A stretch of DNA of 64,000 nt, taken from NCBI GenBank assembly GCA_012103455.1, contig WLWT01000003.1:124001-188000 (forward strand), read 5' to 3'. The number at the start of each line of letters is the position of its first letter. Positions within the stretch are counted from its first letter, which is position 1. Of the stretch, positions 26,388 through 35,978 are shown one piece after another. The notes under the pieces are model-generated. The model did not search any database and had not been told where the DNA came from. It saw only the letters and a list, made by a program, of their open reading frames with translations. The position numbers and the translations under genes are program-made. Source of the stretch: Gammaproteobacteria bacterium. GTDB taxonomy: Bacteria > Pseudomonadota > Gammaproteobacteria > HK1.

Positions 26388-26762
26388 CATCGGTGCATTA
26401 ATAATGTGAAACCTATCAGTGATTCTTTTTCTCAATAAAGCCTTTACATAAGTGCAAATGTCCTTAACATAAGGATAAGTCATTCCTTCTATGTGTTTAA
26501 CGAGCTTTGCTGTTTCATTCTCGTCTCAATCACTTTTGCTGCCTCCGTTTTCGGGCTTCAGCTTAGCTTTAGAAAAGTAATCATCGACATGGCGTCTAAT
26601 AGTCTCATCATCTAGAAGCAAAATCCTGGAAATTTCTGAATAACTATAACCCTCATCAAAAGCTAAAACAGCTTTTATTCGGTCTCGAATACGCCCATCT
26701 CTCTCTTTACGATGAGATTTTATGAGTTCATCGCGCTCGCTGGGTGTTAAATGATTGTTCAT
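26388..26762 (-). pseudogene. Second IS630-type transposase, N-terminal remnant
   Basis: From ATG 26762: MNNHLTPSERDELIKSHRKE, RDRIKAVLAFDEGYSYSEIS, then KLKPENGGSKSD and a stop. The same frame goes on ENETAKLVKHIEGMTYPYVK. This is the typical HTH region of another IS630 group (LTPEERxELxxxHRKERDxRxxDRIKAVL). The catalytic domain is absent. Confidence 0.75.
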
Positions 26763-27245
26763 AAGTTTATTTTAACCATAATCAGCTAGCTCATGCAAGT
26801 ATTCTAGATTCGCACTTTCAATGGCGATTGGTATATTTAAATCTAATAGCATTATGTCCAGTTTGTCATAGAAGAGCACATAATGGAGAAATAGATAGAA
26901 AATATTTGCTAATTTACAAAAAGAATCTTGCTATCGATTTCAATGAGAACAACTCAGGTGACTTTTCTGCGCCTATCGTTGAAATACGTAGAAGGATCAG
27001 CGAAAAAGAAGTTACTGTTCCTGGATATACTTTCAAGTTTGACTTCCCAGACTTTCAAGAGTCAGTTGAAAAAATAGTCTCGAAAAATATTGAGGCATGG
27101 GGCTATGAGCTTCTTACCCTGTTTAGAGAAAATCAGGAAGAGCATATAATTTATGAAGATGACAAACCAATCTTTACAGCGCCAAGTAGGTTATTTGGTA
27201 GCTATTTCATAGTGAGACATGATAGTTCTATCATCAGTATAAGGT

Positions 27246-28526
27246 CACTGCTGTCCCATAAACTTTCATGAGAATGTAAACTGTATCTGGACCTGAGTTT
27301 CAATAGGGCCTGGAGGGTCTCCTTTGAGTAGTCCCCACAGGTCTCTTCGCTCAAATAAATTGACTTGAAAGAGTCGAATAATCTGTTGAATGCTTAAATC
27401 GAGTTTGCTACAGAATTTCAGGTAAGCAACCATTAAACACATACACATAGCGACCCATATTTGAGTCATGACAGCATTTTTTGACGTCCCTACGAATGAC
27501 TTAATCTTCAAATTTTGTTTGATGCATTTGAAAAATAACTCAATTTGCCAACGCGACTTATAAATATCTGCAATGGTTTTGGCAGCCAATTCGAATGGAT
27601 GGGTGAGAAAGACGTAATGCTTGCCGGTCTGTGGGTCCCGATAACCAATCCGGCGCAACTTAATCGGACAGGTATCGGCTTTAGGGCCCGTTAAAATCAG
27701 CGTCTGATCTGAGGTGATGCCCTGCTCTTTATTCACCGGATGGCGAGAAATCACTCGGTATTTCGTATTGGCTTTCAACCGGGTGACAAAATAAATTCCC
27801 TTTGAATTGAGCAAGTTAAACCACGTGTAGTCCGTATAACCACGATCAAACACCACAATAGAACCCGCATCCAGTTCTAAACTACGGCCTTGTGTAATAT
27901 CTTGTTGTTTGCCTTCGGTAATAGTCATAAAGACCGGTAAAAAACCATCATGGTCCAGTCCAACATGTAGTTTAATCGCGCCTTTGGTCTTGCGAAATTT
28001 GGCCCAAGGAAATAGTGATAAGCATAAATCAATGGTCGATGCATCCAAGGAATAAAGCTTATTTTTAAAACGAAACCCATGCCTAGGCGCCAAGCTTTGA
28101 CATCGTGCCAGCAGCTTCCAAAATAATCCTTCGTAGAGTTGATAAGGCTGTTGCTCGTTAACGCGAGCCAGAGAACTTCGACTGACCTTACCGATACCCA
28201 AATGGTAACTTTTGCGGCGTTGTTTATCCAGATTGCTGACAATATCTCGCAAACTACAGCACCCGGCGAGTTGGGCAAAACTCAACGCCACAAACTGTGA
28301 CCCGCGTGATATTTTCCTCAACACACGGCCTTTATGGCGGGTTTTCGCGAGCGTTTCAAATTCATGTCTGGAAATCGGTTTCAGTCGCTGTGAAAATATG
28401 CTGTTATTGTGACTCAAGGCTATTATCCTGTTGATATTGAAAGATATTCTGGACCTCCGTTCTAACAAATCAGCGCAGAATAGTCTTTGATTCCAAGCTC
28501 ATTCAAAAGTTTGTGGGACAGCAGTG
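27246..28526 (-). mobile_element. IS4-type insertion sequence, copy 1
   Basis: An element of 1,281 bp with terminal inverted repeats CACTGCTGTCCCA and TGGGACAGCAGTG and a perfect 9-bp target duplication GTATAAGGT (27237-27245 and 28527-28535). The same length and ends as copy 2 at 41454-42734, in the opposite orientation. Inserted in the HNH gene. Confidence 0.93.
27266..28417 (-). CDS. IS4-family DDE transposase, copy 1
   Basis: A 383-residue protein from TTG 28417 (the same start as in copy 2; an upstream start at 28468 would add 17 residues). N-terminal DUF4372-like region SRHEFETLAKTRHKGRVLRK; DDE core with SLDASTIDLC, SIVVFDRGYTDYTWFN and the YREK-type IYKSRWQIELFFKCIKQN. Intact and probably active, with a near-identical second copy. 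Most amino-acid differences between the copies fall in the first 60 residues. Confidence 0.92.
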   Translation of the reverse strand: MSHNNSIFSQRLKPISRHEFETLAKTRHKGRVLRKISRGSQFVALSFAQLAGCCSLRDIVSNLDKQRRKSYHLGIGKVSRSSLARVNEQQPYQLYEGLFWKLLARCQSLAPRHGFRFKNKLYSLDASTIDLCLSLFPWAKFRKTKGAIKLHVGLDHDGFLPVFMTITEGKQQDITQGRSLELDAGSIVVFDRGYTDYTWFNLLNSKGIYFVTRLKANTKYRVISRHPVNKEQGITSDQTLILTGPKADTCPIKLRRIGYRDPQTGKHYVFLTHPFELAAKTIADIYKSRWQIELFFKCIKQNLKIKSFVGTSKNAVMTQIWVAMCMCLMVAYLKFCSKLDLSIQQIIRLFQVNLFERRDLWGLLKGDPPGPIETQVQIQFTFS

Positions 28527-28765
28527 GTATAAGGTACACACTGAATTGTTATTTTACTGGAGCAGCTCATGGTGGGAGAATAACAAGGGTTCAAAACTTT
28601 TTAATAGCACCTTTTCAGCCCATAAGTATTGAAAGCATACTTCAAGATGGAGTTAGTCTTCCAGAGTTTGCTGAATATATTCGTAGCCGCTTAGCTGCGA
28701 CAGGAAAGTATGATCAAGAATGGCTTCTGCAAGGAACTGAACCGGTAGAAGAGGCACCACGGCTG

Positions 28766-29368
28766 GACGGGAGCTACCGTCCACCGCCTGTGTGACGAGT
28801 CGAGATCTCCAAACCCGGCGCACGCAAGGGCAAACGGGGTATACCGGCGGTCATGGGCCGCCTTATCCAGCCAGCGATAACACAAGTCCTGCTCGGGCGA
28901 TGGGAACTGCAATTCCATCGCAACAGCGACGGCTTGCGCCCGGTGCGAAGCGCCCAACACGCGCTACATCAGGCACCAAGCGAAATCATCCAGGGCCGCC
29001 AATTGGAAAGCTTACTTTGGCATCGCCCAGGTAAAGAACCGGCAGCGCGAGCGGGATAAACGGATACGGCGGACATTATGTCGCTACCGGTGGAAGCAAT
29101 AGGGCAGGCCGGGTTAGCGCAAGCTCAGGGCGCGGGGCGTCAAACGCCAATTAGCCTGGAATAGGGCCCAATCAGCGCATGGCCCCTGGCGGCTAAGCGC
29201 GAGTCCTGGGCGGTACTGTGCGCTTGCCAACAGGTATTTTAAAGACTTGGGGCTGGTAGAATTATTAGCATGAATCAGACACTACATGATAATGAACCGC
29301 CGTGGTAGGTGCTCCGTAGGCCCGGTGGTGTGGGAGGTGAGGCATCGTGAGTGCCTGCCTATCCTGAT
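28766..29368 (+). mobile_element. Group II intron C, 3' fragment
   Basis: Starts inside an RT frame (LDGSYRPPPV, a TGA, then RVEISKPGARKGKRGIPAV and QPAITQVLLGRWELQFHRN) that lacks the whole YADD core. It resumes with the maturase C-terminus (IRRTLCRYRWKQ) near 29050. It then ends with domain V/VI sequence (GAACCGCCGTGG, CCCGGTGGTGTGGGAGG, and CCTATCCTGAT at 29368), closely similar to the 3' end of intron A. The 5' part and ribozyme core are missing. Confidence 0.75.
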
Positions 29369-29394
29369 TAGCTTTGAAACAGAAGGAAAAGGAA

Positions 29395-29718
29395 ATGAGT
29401 CTGATGCTAGAGAAAACAGCTGTTGGGTTCTTGGTCGTTATAGGTCTAGCTGGTTGCCCACAAGTGGCAATGTTCAAGCCAGAGACTATTCAGCCTTCGT
29501 ATGTGTCTCCTTTGCAGTATAAAGACTATAACTGCGACCAATTGGCCGAAGAAGCAACAAGAATACAAAGAAGAATCAATGAATTGAATGTCACGTTATC
29601 GGAAACCGTTAGGCACGAGACAAGGTTGAATTACCTAAAGGTTGAATATGCTCGCCTCAAAGGAGAGGTTTCGGCAGTTGAAAAATCCATTATCAACAAA
29701 GAGTGCAAGAAAAAATAG
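29395..29718 (+). CDS. Small lipoprotein with coiled coil
   Basis: A 107-residue protein from ATG 29395, preceded by AAGGAAAAGGAA. The N-terminus MSLMLEKTAVGFLVVIGLAG with the lipobox LAGC predicts a lipid-modified Cys at residue 21 and an envelope location. Residues 50-105 are heptad-rich (CDQLAEEATRIQRRINELNV, YLKVEYARLKGEVSAVEKSI), a probable coiled coil. It starts 26 bp after the intron C 3' end and is followed by a possible degenerate cassette region. Function unknown. Confidence 0.65.
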   Translation: MSLMLEKTAVGFLVVIGLAGCPQVAMFKPETIQPSYVSPLQYKDYNCDQLAEEATRIQRRINELNVTLSETVRHETRLNYLKVEYARLKGEVSAVEKSIINKECKKK

Positions 29719-30116
29719 GAATCGAACAAGGCGTTGGGCGTAAAAGCGTATAGCGAAGGATGAGAAGAATTCGAGTTCAGCGTTGGTGCAGGCATGCCGA
29801 TAGTGTCGCAATGCGATATTCAAGCGCGAAGGGAACAGAGTTCATGTGCCAGTATGGATACGGTTGCTGATGGCCGAGAACAACTGCAAAGTTCAACAAC
29901 GTTCGCTCGCGCAGGCTGGCCCTCGACCGCTCTGGAATATCTACAAAGCACAAGCATCACATCTGGGTGCGAGGACTCTTAGTCGGGCATCATCGCAGTA
30001 GAGTCTAGTACGAATAGACAAGCAGAAGTGGCAACAAGTTAGAAAGTCGATGTGTGAATTTCAACGCTGTCGATATGCAGCGGGTTGCGAAGCTCGCCGG
30101 TGTAGTAAGCGCCTTC
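29719..30116. other. Interval without a supportable gene
   Basis: About 400 bp before the split attC. Short open frames exist on both strands, but none has a convincing start or family. GAACAAGGCGTTGGG at about 29728 looks faintly like an attC arm. The interval is probably a decayed gene cassette belonging to the attC at 30117. Confidence 0.4.
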
Positions 30117-30293
30117 GCCCAACAATGGCTTAGAGCTGGACTGGTCCATTCGCTGCGTGAATGCCCCAGCCGCTCAAGCCCACCGCTGAGGCTGTAGAAA
30201 AACCCGAAAGCCACCATTTTACTACTATGTATGTGATTGATTTTATTGGATCAGAAATTTGAAAAATGAGGTTTTTCTACAGCCTCGTTAGGC
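30117..30293 (+). other. attC site split by MITE-3
   Basis: GCCCAAC (30117-30123) and GTTAGGC (30287-30293) are perfect core boxes. Between them GGCTTAGAGCTGG and CCAGCCGCTCAAGCC form the usual imperfect stem. The 99-bp MITE-3 (30188-30286) sits between the left stem and the 3' core box. Without it the site would be about 78 bp, very similar in its arms to the attC at 43673. Confidence 0.8.
30188..30286 (+). mobile_element. MITE-3 copy 1 (IS1182-like ends)
   Basis: A 99-bp element with inverted ends GAGGCTGTAGAAAAACCC and GGTTTTTCTACAGCCTC and an AT-rich core (TTTTACTACTATGTATGTGA). The ends resemble those of IS1182-family elements. A second copy is at 45006, also inside an attC. Confidence 0.85.
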
Positions 30294-30312
30294 AACCAAA
30301 GAGGAGAACTCA

Positions 30313-31262
30313 TGCAAGAGACTCGCGTTTGCATCCGTTCTTGCGCTGTTGCTCAATGCCTGTGTAACTCAACAGTCCCTCCTCATGCCGGCGGCTTCGG
30401 ATATCCCGAGGGCGTTTTCTCAAACGCGAGCGTTGATTCTGTAAGCACATGCCGCCAGCCAGTGCTGTTCTCTGTCCATCATCCAGCGGTCCATCACCCA
30501 GCGTCACGGACGATGATGTGGAAGTGGCTTTTCTGCGCGAGCTGCGCCTGCGAGGTGCCTGATGACTGGCCGGCGATGCGCCCGCCCACCGGCATAGCGG
30601 ACAACACGATCCGTTCGCACCCGTCTTAGCGCAAGCCGCCACCAAGGGCATCGTCGTCAACGCCATTCAATGCGGTGACATGCCAGTCACGGCCAAACAG
30701 TGGCAACACATCGCCAGCTTGGCGCAAGGCGAGTTCTTCAACGTGCGCCAAGACGGCAATGCCGTAGCCATCGCCACGCCGTTCGACAAGCGTCTAGCGC
30801 AGCTGTCTAGGGCATTGACAGTGAGCGCCGCGTCAAGCAGCGGGCGGCCGCCCAAGCCGCGCGGCCACACGCAAGTTGCACGCGGGCGCATCCGAGCCGT
30901 CACGGGCGCGGCGGGCGGCGTTTGACGTGTCCGCCAGCGGCAGGGCGAATGCGCTGGGCGATGCGGACTTGGTGGACGGCCTCAAAACAGGAAAAGTCGA
31001 TTTGACCGCCGTGCAGCGCGAAGAACTGCCGCTGGCTCTGCAAAGCCTGGATATTGGAGAGCAGGAGAAGCTGGTGGCGCGCACGGCGCAGTTGCGCGCG
31101 CAGATGAAGGATCTGGCGGCACAGCGCAATGACTATCTGGGTAAAAAAGTACAAGAAAATAGTGCGGCCGGGGAGTCGTTAGACGCCGAGCTGTACGGCG
31201 CTATTCGATCGCAAGCGGCAAAAAAGAGCATGCGCTACAGCGCTGATGGGATCCGCTATTGA
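30313..31262 (+). pseudogene. VWA-domain lipoprotein, decayed
   Basis: Starts MQETR at ATG 30313, but one base out of frame lies a lipoprotein signal, RLAFASVLALLLNACVTQQ. Further on in another frame are VWA-like sequences (ATKGIVVNAIQCGDMPVT, QWQHIASLAQGEFFNVRQDG, ATPFDKRLAQLS). The C-terminus at 30876-31262 contains ADLVDGLKTGKVDLTAVQRE and a helical region. At least three frameshifts and a stretch of lost coding (the MIDAS part) show decay. The intact family is a secreted or lipid-anchored von Willebrand A protein. It is the first gene after the split attC. Confidence 0.65.
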
Positions 31263-31327
31263 TGCGCATACGCACCGGCAACAAAGGCGGCAGGATGCTG
31301 CTTTTGTGCAACCGCGTCGAGCACCAT

Positions 31328-32092
31328 TCACTTACACGTGAAGCCACCATCAACCACGAACTCTCCACCCGTTGCATAACTGGCGGCATCGGAGGCCAGG
31401 AACGCCACCCACGGGGCGATATCGTCCGGCGTGCCTAGCCGTCCCAGGGGAATAGCGCGCTCCATGGTTTCCTTGCGCCCATCGGGATCGGGGTGCTCGG
31501 ACCAGTCCGGTGTTTGCTCCAAAGCGCCAGGACACAGGGCGTTGCAGCGGATGCCGTGCTGCGCATAGTGCACCGCGATATGGCGGTTCAAACCGAGCAA
31601 TCCGCTCTTGGCGGTGGCATAGGAAACGTTAGGTGAAAACCCACGCAAGGCCGTAATCGAACTCATGATGACGATGGCGCCACCCGTACCCTGGCTGACA
31701 AACCGCGCCAGGGCCGCTTTACAGGTCAGCATCACGCCGGTGAGATTGACCTCTTGCGTACGCATCCACTCCTGCGCCTCCATCTCGAAAAGATCGCGAT
31801 CGGTCTGGTGCCGTTGGATACCGGCATTGGCCACCACCACGTCCAGATGACCGAATTGGTGCACTGTGCGCTCAATGGCGCCGTCGATCTGGTCCGGCTG
31901 AGTCACGTCCGCCTCGATGGCAACCGCTTTGCCACCAGCGCTCTCGATCTCCCGTGCCACCTGTCGCGCCTCGGAAAAAACGATGCTGGTCACGGCGAGG
32001 GCGGCACCGTTGCGGGCCATGTAGCGTGCACTGGCAGCGCCGATGCCAGTGCCAGCCCCAGTGATGAGCACTACTTTGTTCTCTAAATTCAA
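31328..32092 (-). CDS. SDR-family oxidoreductase
   Basis: A 254-residue classical SDR: cofactor loop TGAGTGIGAASA, NAG in VVVANAGIQRH, catalytic Ser in IVIMSSITAL, and YATAKSG with Tyr and Lys. The C-terminus GGEFVVDGGFTCK is typical. TTG 32092 is chosen as start because AGGAG lies seven bases upstream; the frame is open further. NAD(P)-dependent oxidation or reduction of an alcohol or ketone; substrate unknown. Divergent from the acetamidase fragment. Confidence 0.88.
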   Translation of the reverse strand: MNLENKVVLITGAGTGIGAASARYMARNGAALAVTSIVFSEARQVAREIESAGGKAVAIEADVTQPDQIDGAIERTVHQFGHLDVVVANAGIQRHQTDRDLFEMEAQEWMRTQEVNLTGVMLTCKAALARFVSQGTGGAIVIMSSITALRGFSPNVSYATAKSGLLGLNRHIAVHYAQHGIRCNALCPGALEQTPDWSEHPDPDGRKETMERAIPLGRLGTPDDIAPWVAFLASDAASYATGGEFVVDGGFTCK

Positions 32093-32144
32093 GTTCAAAC
32101 TCCTATGGCAAACTGGCCCCGTCTTTGCGTGGGGGGTACCGCCG

Positions 32145-32432
32145 GTGGACAGCATTCATATCAGTATCGACCGCAACAAGAGATTAAAAGAGCAAGCCCA
32201 TCTAGGACACAACCGCTGGCACCCGGAGTTAGAACCGAGCTGTGAAGTGGCTGAGGGGCAGGCCCTGATGGCGCAGATCCGCGATGTGTCGGATGGCCAG
32301 ATGCACCGCGCTGTCCAAGTGGAAGATCTGAGCAAAATGGAAGGTACGCTAGCCCATCCGCTCACCGGCCCGTTCTTCATCAAAGGTGCGCAGCCGGGCG
32401 ATGTTTTGGAAATCGAGTACCTAAAATTATAG
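32145..32432 (+). pseudogene. Acetamidase/formamidase, N-terminal fragment
   Basis: From GTG 32145: 95 residues with HNRWHPELEPSCEVAEGQAL, then HPLTGPFFIKGAQPGDVLEI, the N-terminal hallmarks of FmdA/AmdA amidases (HxxWxxxxxPxxxxxxG and HPLTGPxxVxGAEPGD). The normal enzyme has 300-400 residues; the frame ends right after EIEYLKL. A truncated gene beside an intact MFS gene. Confidence 0.75.
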
Positions 32433-32445
32433 AAAAATCAATCCG

Positions 32446-33657
32446 TTACGCTGCTCTCACCTCAAGCATTGGGCGCCGCGGCAGCAAGATGGCGCCAATG
32501 CCGCCTAGTAGTGCTGCTAGTGCGAATAGTTGATAGAGGAGGTGAAAGTTGCCGTCGGCGTCGTGCATCGCGCCGCAGAGCCAAACCGTTAGTCCGCCGA
32601 TACCGAGGGCTAGCACGAACTTGGCGCCGTAAGCCATGGCGCGCCACTCGAATGGTGTGTAGCGTGCCACCAGCATATTCTCCGCCGCGGCGAAGGCGAC
32701 GTTGAAGACCAGCGCGAAGAAAGTAATGGTCAGCAGGGTGATGCCGGCCGTCGATGCCAGCACCGACAAGGGCAACACCAAGGCAAACCAAAACACGATG
32801 TAAACGGTCCTGGCGGAGTAGCGATCAGCCAGCCAGCCTCCCAGCAAACTACTGAGCGAGGCCACCAGAATCACGGCGCCCACATAGACGCCGATACTGG
32901 TATAGCTCTGGACCAAGCCGGGTCCCAAGCCGGTCTCGAACAGCTTGGGCATGGTCGCTGTCAGCCCGGAGTAAACGACGCCGCTGCACACCATGGTGAC
33001 GGTCAAGATGATAAACACCCGTTTGATGTCGTCCCGCGCCGGCCGCGCCATGGGTGTCCGATCGGCCTCGGCATCCGCCACCCAGCCGCGCCGCCAGGCA
33101 ATAGCCAACAACAGCCCACAGGCGGCGCTGATCACGCCGGGAATAATGAAAGCGTTACGCCATTCGCCCGCATCGATCATCACCCCTACAAAAATGGGCG
33201 CAAGACCACTGCCGATGGCACCGAATACGCCATTGATGCCAAGGGTAATGCCCTGCTTCTTGGCGGTGGCCACCAGCCACGCGATGCCCACCGGGTGATA
33301 GATGGCGGCGAACAAGCCGATCAGGCTAAGCCCGATGAAAAGTTGCTGAGTCGTTTGCGCGAGCCCGGTCACGATGGTCCCGGCGCCAACGCCTAAGAAG
33401 AACACCACCATCATGCCGACCTGGCTCCAGCGATCGCCCAACCATCCCGCCGGCAACGCGGCCACGCCGTATAGCACCAAGCCGAAGCTAGACAGCGCTA
33501 GGAGTTCTCCATAGGGTAGCTCGAAAACACTAGGCAGGTGCAGCACCGCGCTGGCGTACAGAATCGTCACCAGATGAGTAAATGTGTGACCAGCGTTTGA
33601 GAAAACGACGGCGGGCCAAGTCGATGGCTTAAGCGGGAGTTCAGCGGCAGCTTGCAT
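32446..33657 (-). CDS. MFS transporter
   Basis: A 403-residue, twelve-helix protein. The N-terminal half holds GWLGDRWSQVGMMVVFFLGV (motif A-like) and FIGLSLIGLFAAIYHPVGIA; the second half has SLLGGWLADRYSARTVYIVF. The YHPVGIAWL pattern is typical of the fosmidomycin-resistance/FSR-like group. Predicted inner-membrane exporter; substrate unknown. It starts at ATG 33657 and its end lies 14 bp from the amidase fragment, convergent. Confidence 0.85.
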   Translation of the reverse strand: MQAAAELPLKPSTWPAVVFSNAGHTFTHLVTILYASAVLHLPSVFELPYGELLALSSFGLVLYGVAALPAGWLGDRWSQVGMMVVFFLGVGAGTIVTGLAQTTQQLFIGLSLIGLFAAIYHPVGIAWLVATAKKQGITLGINGVFGAIGSGLAPIFVGVMIDAGEWRNAFIIPGVISAACGLLLAIAWRRGWVADAEADRTPMARPARDDIKRVFIILTVTMVCSGVVYSGLTATMPKLFETGLGPGLVQSYTSIGVYVGAVILVASLSSLLGGWLADRYSARTVYIVFWFALVLPLSVLASTAGITLLTITFFALVFNVAFAAAENMLVARYTPFEWRAMAYGAKFVLALGIGGLTVWLCGAMHDADGNFHLLYQLFALAALLGGIGAILLPRRPMLEVRAA

Positions 33658-33725
33658 AAGTAGTCAACTCAACCGTAGTAAGGCTGTTTAGGCACCGGGC
33701 TTTTCCTGCCCTGCCAACGGCGCCT

Positions 33726-34598
33726 TTAACCAGGCCAGTACCCTCCGGCCCGGTGGGCGCGCCCCATAGCAGGCGGCACAACAACCGCGTGTGATGTCAT
33801 CGACGGGAAGAGCCGGGCGATCGCGGCGCAGCGCGCGGGCCCGCTCCAGCGGGGCGTCATGGCCGCGTCAAATGGTATGCCAGTATCACCGGCCAGCGCC
33901 AACATTCGGTAATAAAGCCAAAATGCTGGCGCCAGTGCCGCGTCATCCGGCACCCGCCACTGCCGCTCGGCGCCACCCATCGTGCTTCGTCCCGGTACTG
34001 ATTGTTCAAATAACGTGGCTGAAGTCACCGTATCGATGTTAGCCATCTTTTCACGGTCCTGTTCACCTTCGGTGAGTACACCCTCGGGCACCCACACCTG
34101 CCCGGCCTTGACCAAAATGCCGAATATCCAGACAACGCCGGCCAGCATGGTTAGCAACATGGCGATGGACAGCGCTGCGGGTATGCGGTGGCCGGCAGCC
34201 GCGCCTGGACGGATGTGAACGCCCCGGCTTTTTCAGACACCACTCAGGGCTTCGCCAAGCGACATCCCCGCCGAATTGACGGCGCCTGTCCGCAACCCGA
34301 ACACCCGGCCCAGATACGCACAAGCGGCTGGCCGCGCGGCGCACTCACCTTCGTCGAATGGGTTGACGCCGGCGAGGCCGGCGGGCATCAGATCCGGGGT
34401 GCACTGAATGCGGCCAAAACTGAGATCGAGCGCCGCCGCCACGGCTCTGGCCAAGATGGTCTTGCCCGTTCCCGGCAAGTCTTCCAGCAGCACATGGCCT
34501 CGCGGCAATAGCGCCATCAGTAGCAGTTCCACTGCCTCGCCACGGCCAACGGCGGTGGTTGCGACGGACGCGCCTGTCAGGCGGCCCGGCTGACTCAT
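33726..34598 (-). pseudogene. Decayed MoxR / DUF4129 locus
   Basis: 34233-34598 encodes the start of a MoxR AAA+ ATPase: GRGEAVELLLMALLPRGHVL, EDLPGTGKTILARAV with Walker A, and GRIQCTPDLMPAGLAGVNPF. It then loses similarity (deletion before Walker B). 33726-34160 has one membrane span (LLTMLAGVVWIFGILVKAG) and a piece resembling the DUF4129 end of membrane transglutaminases (FWLYYRMLALAGDTGIPFDA). In intact genomes MoxR, DUF58 and transglutaminase genes are neighbours; here only scraps remain. Confidence 0.6.
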
Positions 34599-34699
34599 CC
34601 ACCTAGGCCACGCCGGTGGCCGGGGTCACCGGCTCACCCATACATGGGCCATAACAGGCTCTTTTTGCATCAGCTTGCACTCAAAGTAGCCGAATTTGC

Positions 34700-35071
34700 C
34701 TAGAACCCGAGTTCGTTCCTGATCACCGACAAGGCGCGCAGGGAAAGACTTAAGCAGCCGAGCGTCAGGGCGCCGATGAAAATGGCGAAAAAATGCAAAA
34801 CGAAGCGCTTTAGCCGGATGCGTAGACGGTGCCAAAACGACGCCTGCAAATCGATGACCGGCACGCCCGAGGCGAACGTGTGGGTGAACAACAGAATCGA
34901 AAACGCCCACAACATAGTCAGTATAGGTAACAGCAGATAGGCTTCCGGCGCGCCACGATCATCGCCGAACAAGCCGTATACGAATGCGCCAGCACCGCCC
35001 AGCATGATCAAGGCGAAGAGGAACCAAGCGCGCCGCAGCAAGCGGGCGATGCGGGCATAGCGTTCGAGCAT
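34700..35071 (-). CDS. Small inner-membrane protein
   Basis: A 123-residue protein from ATG 35071 (MLERYARIARLLRRAWFLFA) with four hydrophobic segments (FLFALIMLGGAGAFVYGLF, YLLLPILTMLWAFSILLF, FVLHFFAIFIGALTLGCLSL). A longer start at 35143 is possible but less likely. A basic loop (HRLRIRLKR) fits the positive-inside rule. No family recognised. Confidence 0.55.
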   Translation of the reverse strand: MLERYARIARLLRRAWFLFALIMLGGAGAFVYGLFGDDRGAPEAYLLLPILTMLWAFSILLFTHTFASGVPVIDLQASFWHRLRIRLKRFVLHFFAIFIGALTLGCLSLSLRALSVIRNELGF

Positions 35072-35158
35072 AGTGATGTCCTTGGCCAGAAAGCGGAAGA
35101 TAATAGTCCGTATCGCCGCGTATCCCACCCACTTTACGGACACCTGCAGGAGAAGACC

Positions 35159-35965
35159 ATGTCATTGAACGCCACCCCCCTGGCCAACCGCAGCGCCATC
35201 GTCACCGGCGCCGGATCGGGTATTGGCCGCGCCATCGCCGGCGCATTAGCGGCCCGGGGCGCGGCGGTCGCGGTCATTGATCTGAGCCTTGAGCGGGCCG
35301 CACAGACCGCTGCCCTGGTCAACGGCTCTGGCGGCACAGCCAGCGCGTTCGCAGCGGACGTCAGCGACAAAGCGCAGCTAGACCAGACGGTGACCGCGGC
35401 CGTCGCCACCTTCGGCTCCCTGGACATCATGGTCAACAACGCCGGCATCCTCGATGGCTATCAAGATGTTGACGAGATCGATGAAACCCACTGGCGCCGG
35501 GTGATCGACATCGACCTCAGCGGGGTTTTCTTCGGCTGCAAACGCGCACTGGAAGAGATGCTGCCCGCCGGCAGCGGGCGCATCATCAACATGGCCTCCA
35601 TCGCCGGCTTGAACGGGACCGGTGGCGGTGCCGCCTACATCGCCGCCAAGCACGGCGTTATCGGGCTCACCAAACAGATGGCTGTGGTCTACAGCGCCAA
35701 AGGCATCACCGTCAACTGCGTGTGCCCCGGCGTTATACCCACCAATCTGCGGGAACACACCAAAGACGTACTCGGCGATTCAGTGTCGAATACGGTGGCG
35801 CGCGGTATCGGCATCACCGACGATCTCATTCGCGCCAATGTTCCCGCTGGTGTGCGCGGCGACGTCAAGGATATCGCCGCCGCCGTGTGTTATCTGGCCA
35901 GTGACGAGGCCCGCTATGTCAGCGGGCATTCGTTGGTAGTGGACGGCGCGCTGCGCGCCAAATAA
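35159..35965 (+). CDS. SDR-family oxidoreductase
   Basis: A 268-residue SDR: TGAGSGIGRAIAGALAARG, NNAG in MVNNAGILDG, IINMASIAGL (Ser), YIAAKHG (Tyr and Lys), and the PG motif in NCVCPGVIPTNL. The 20-residue insertion DVLGDSVSNTVARGIGITDD before the C-terminus is larger than usual. The ATG has GGAGAAG six bases upstream. Cytoplasmic NAD(P)-dependent dehydrogenase, substrate unknown. Confidence 0.92.
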   Translation: MSLNATPLANRSAIVTGAGSGIGRAIAGALAARGAAVAVIDLSLERAAQTAALVNGSGGTASAFAADVSDKAQLDQTVTAAVATFGSLDIMVNNAGILDGYQDVDEIDETHWRRVIDIDLSGVFFGCKRALEEMLPAGSGRIINMASIAGLNGTGGGAAYIAAKHGVIGLTKQMAVVYSAKGITVNCVCPGVIPTNLREHTKDVLGDSVSNTVARGIGITDDLIRANVPAGVRGDVKDIAAAVCYLASDEARYVSGHSLVVDGALRAK

Positions 35966-35978
35966 ACGCGAGAAAACG

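Larger units (their letters stand above)
26828..28765 (+). pseudogene. HNH-type nuclease gene split by an IS4-type insertion
   Basis: The left part (26828-27245) contains NLIALCPVCHRRAHNGEID, the second half of an HNH zinc-finger nuclease motif, then a 130-residue C-terminal region. The N-terminal half with the first His is missing or out of frame. The IS at 27246-28526 duplicated GTATAAGGT. Joining the flanks restores the frame: SIISIR, then YTLNCYFTGAAHGGRITRVQ, and EFAEYIRSRLAATGKYDQEW. Beyond about 28765 the frame runs into group II intron RT sequence. Probably a restriction or defence-type nuclease, now dead. Confidence 0.65.

Noticed and set aside
29719..29800. attC site after the lipoprotein gene
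   Set aside because: GAACAAGGCGTTGGG and AGTTCAGCGTTGGTG look like box fragments, but the arms do not pair and the core boxes do not fit.
34626..34910. Minus-strand 94-codon ORF
   Set aside because: Out-of-frame shadow of the small membrane protein at 34700-35071.
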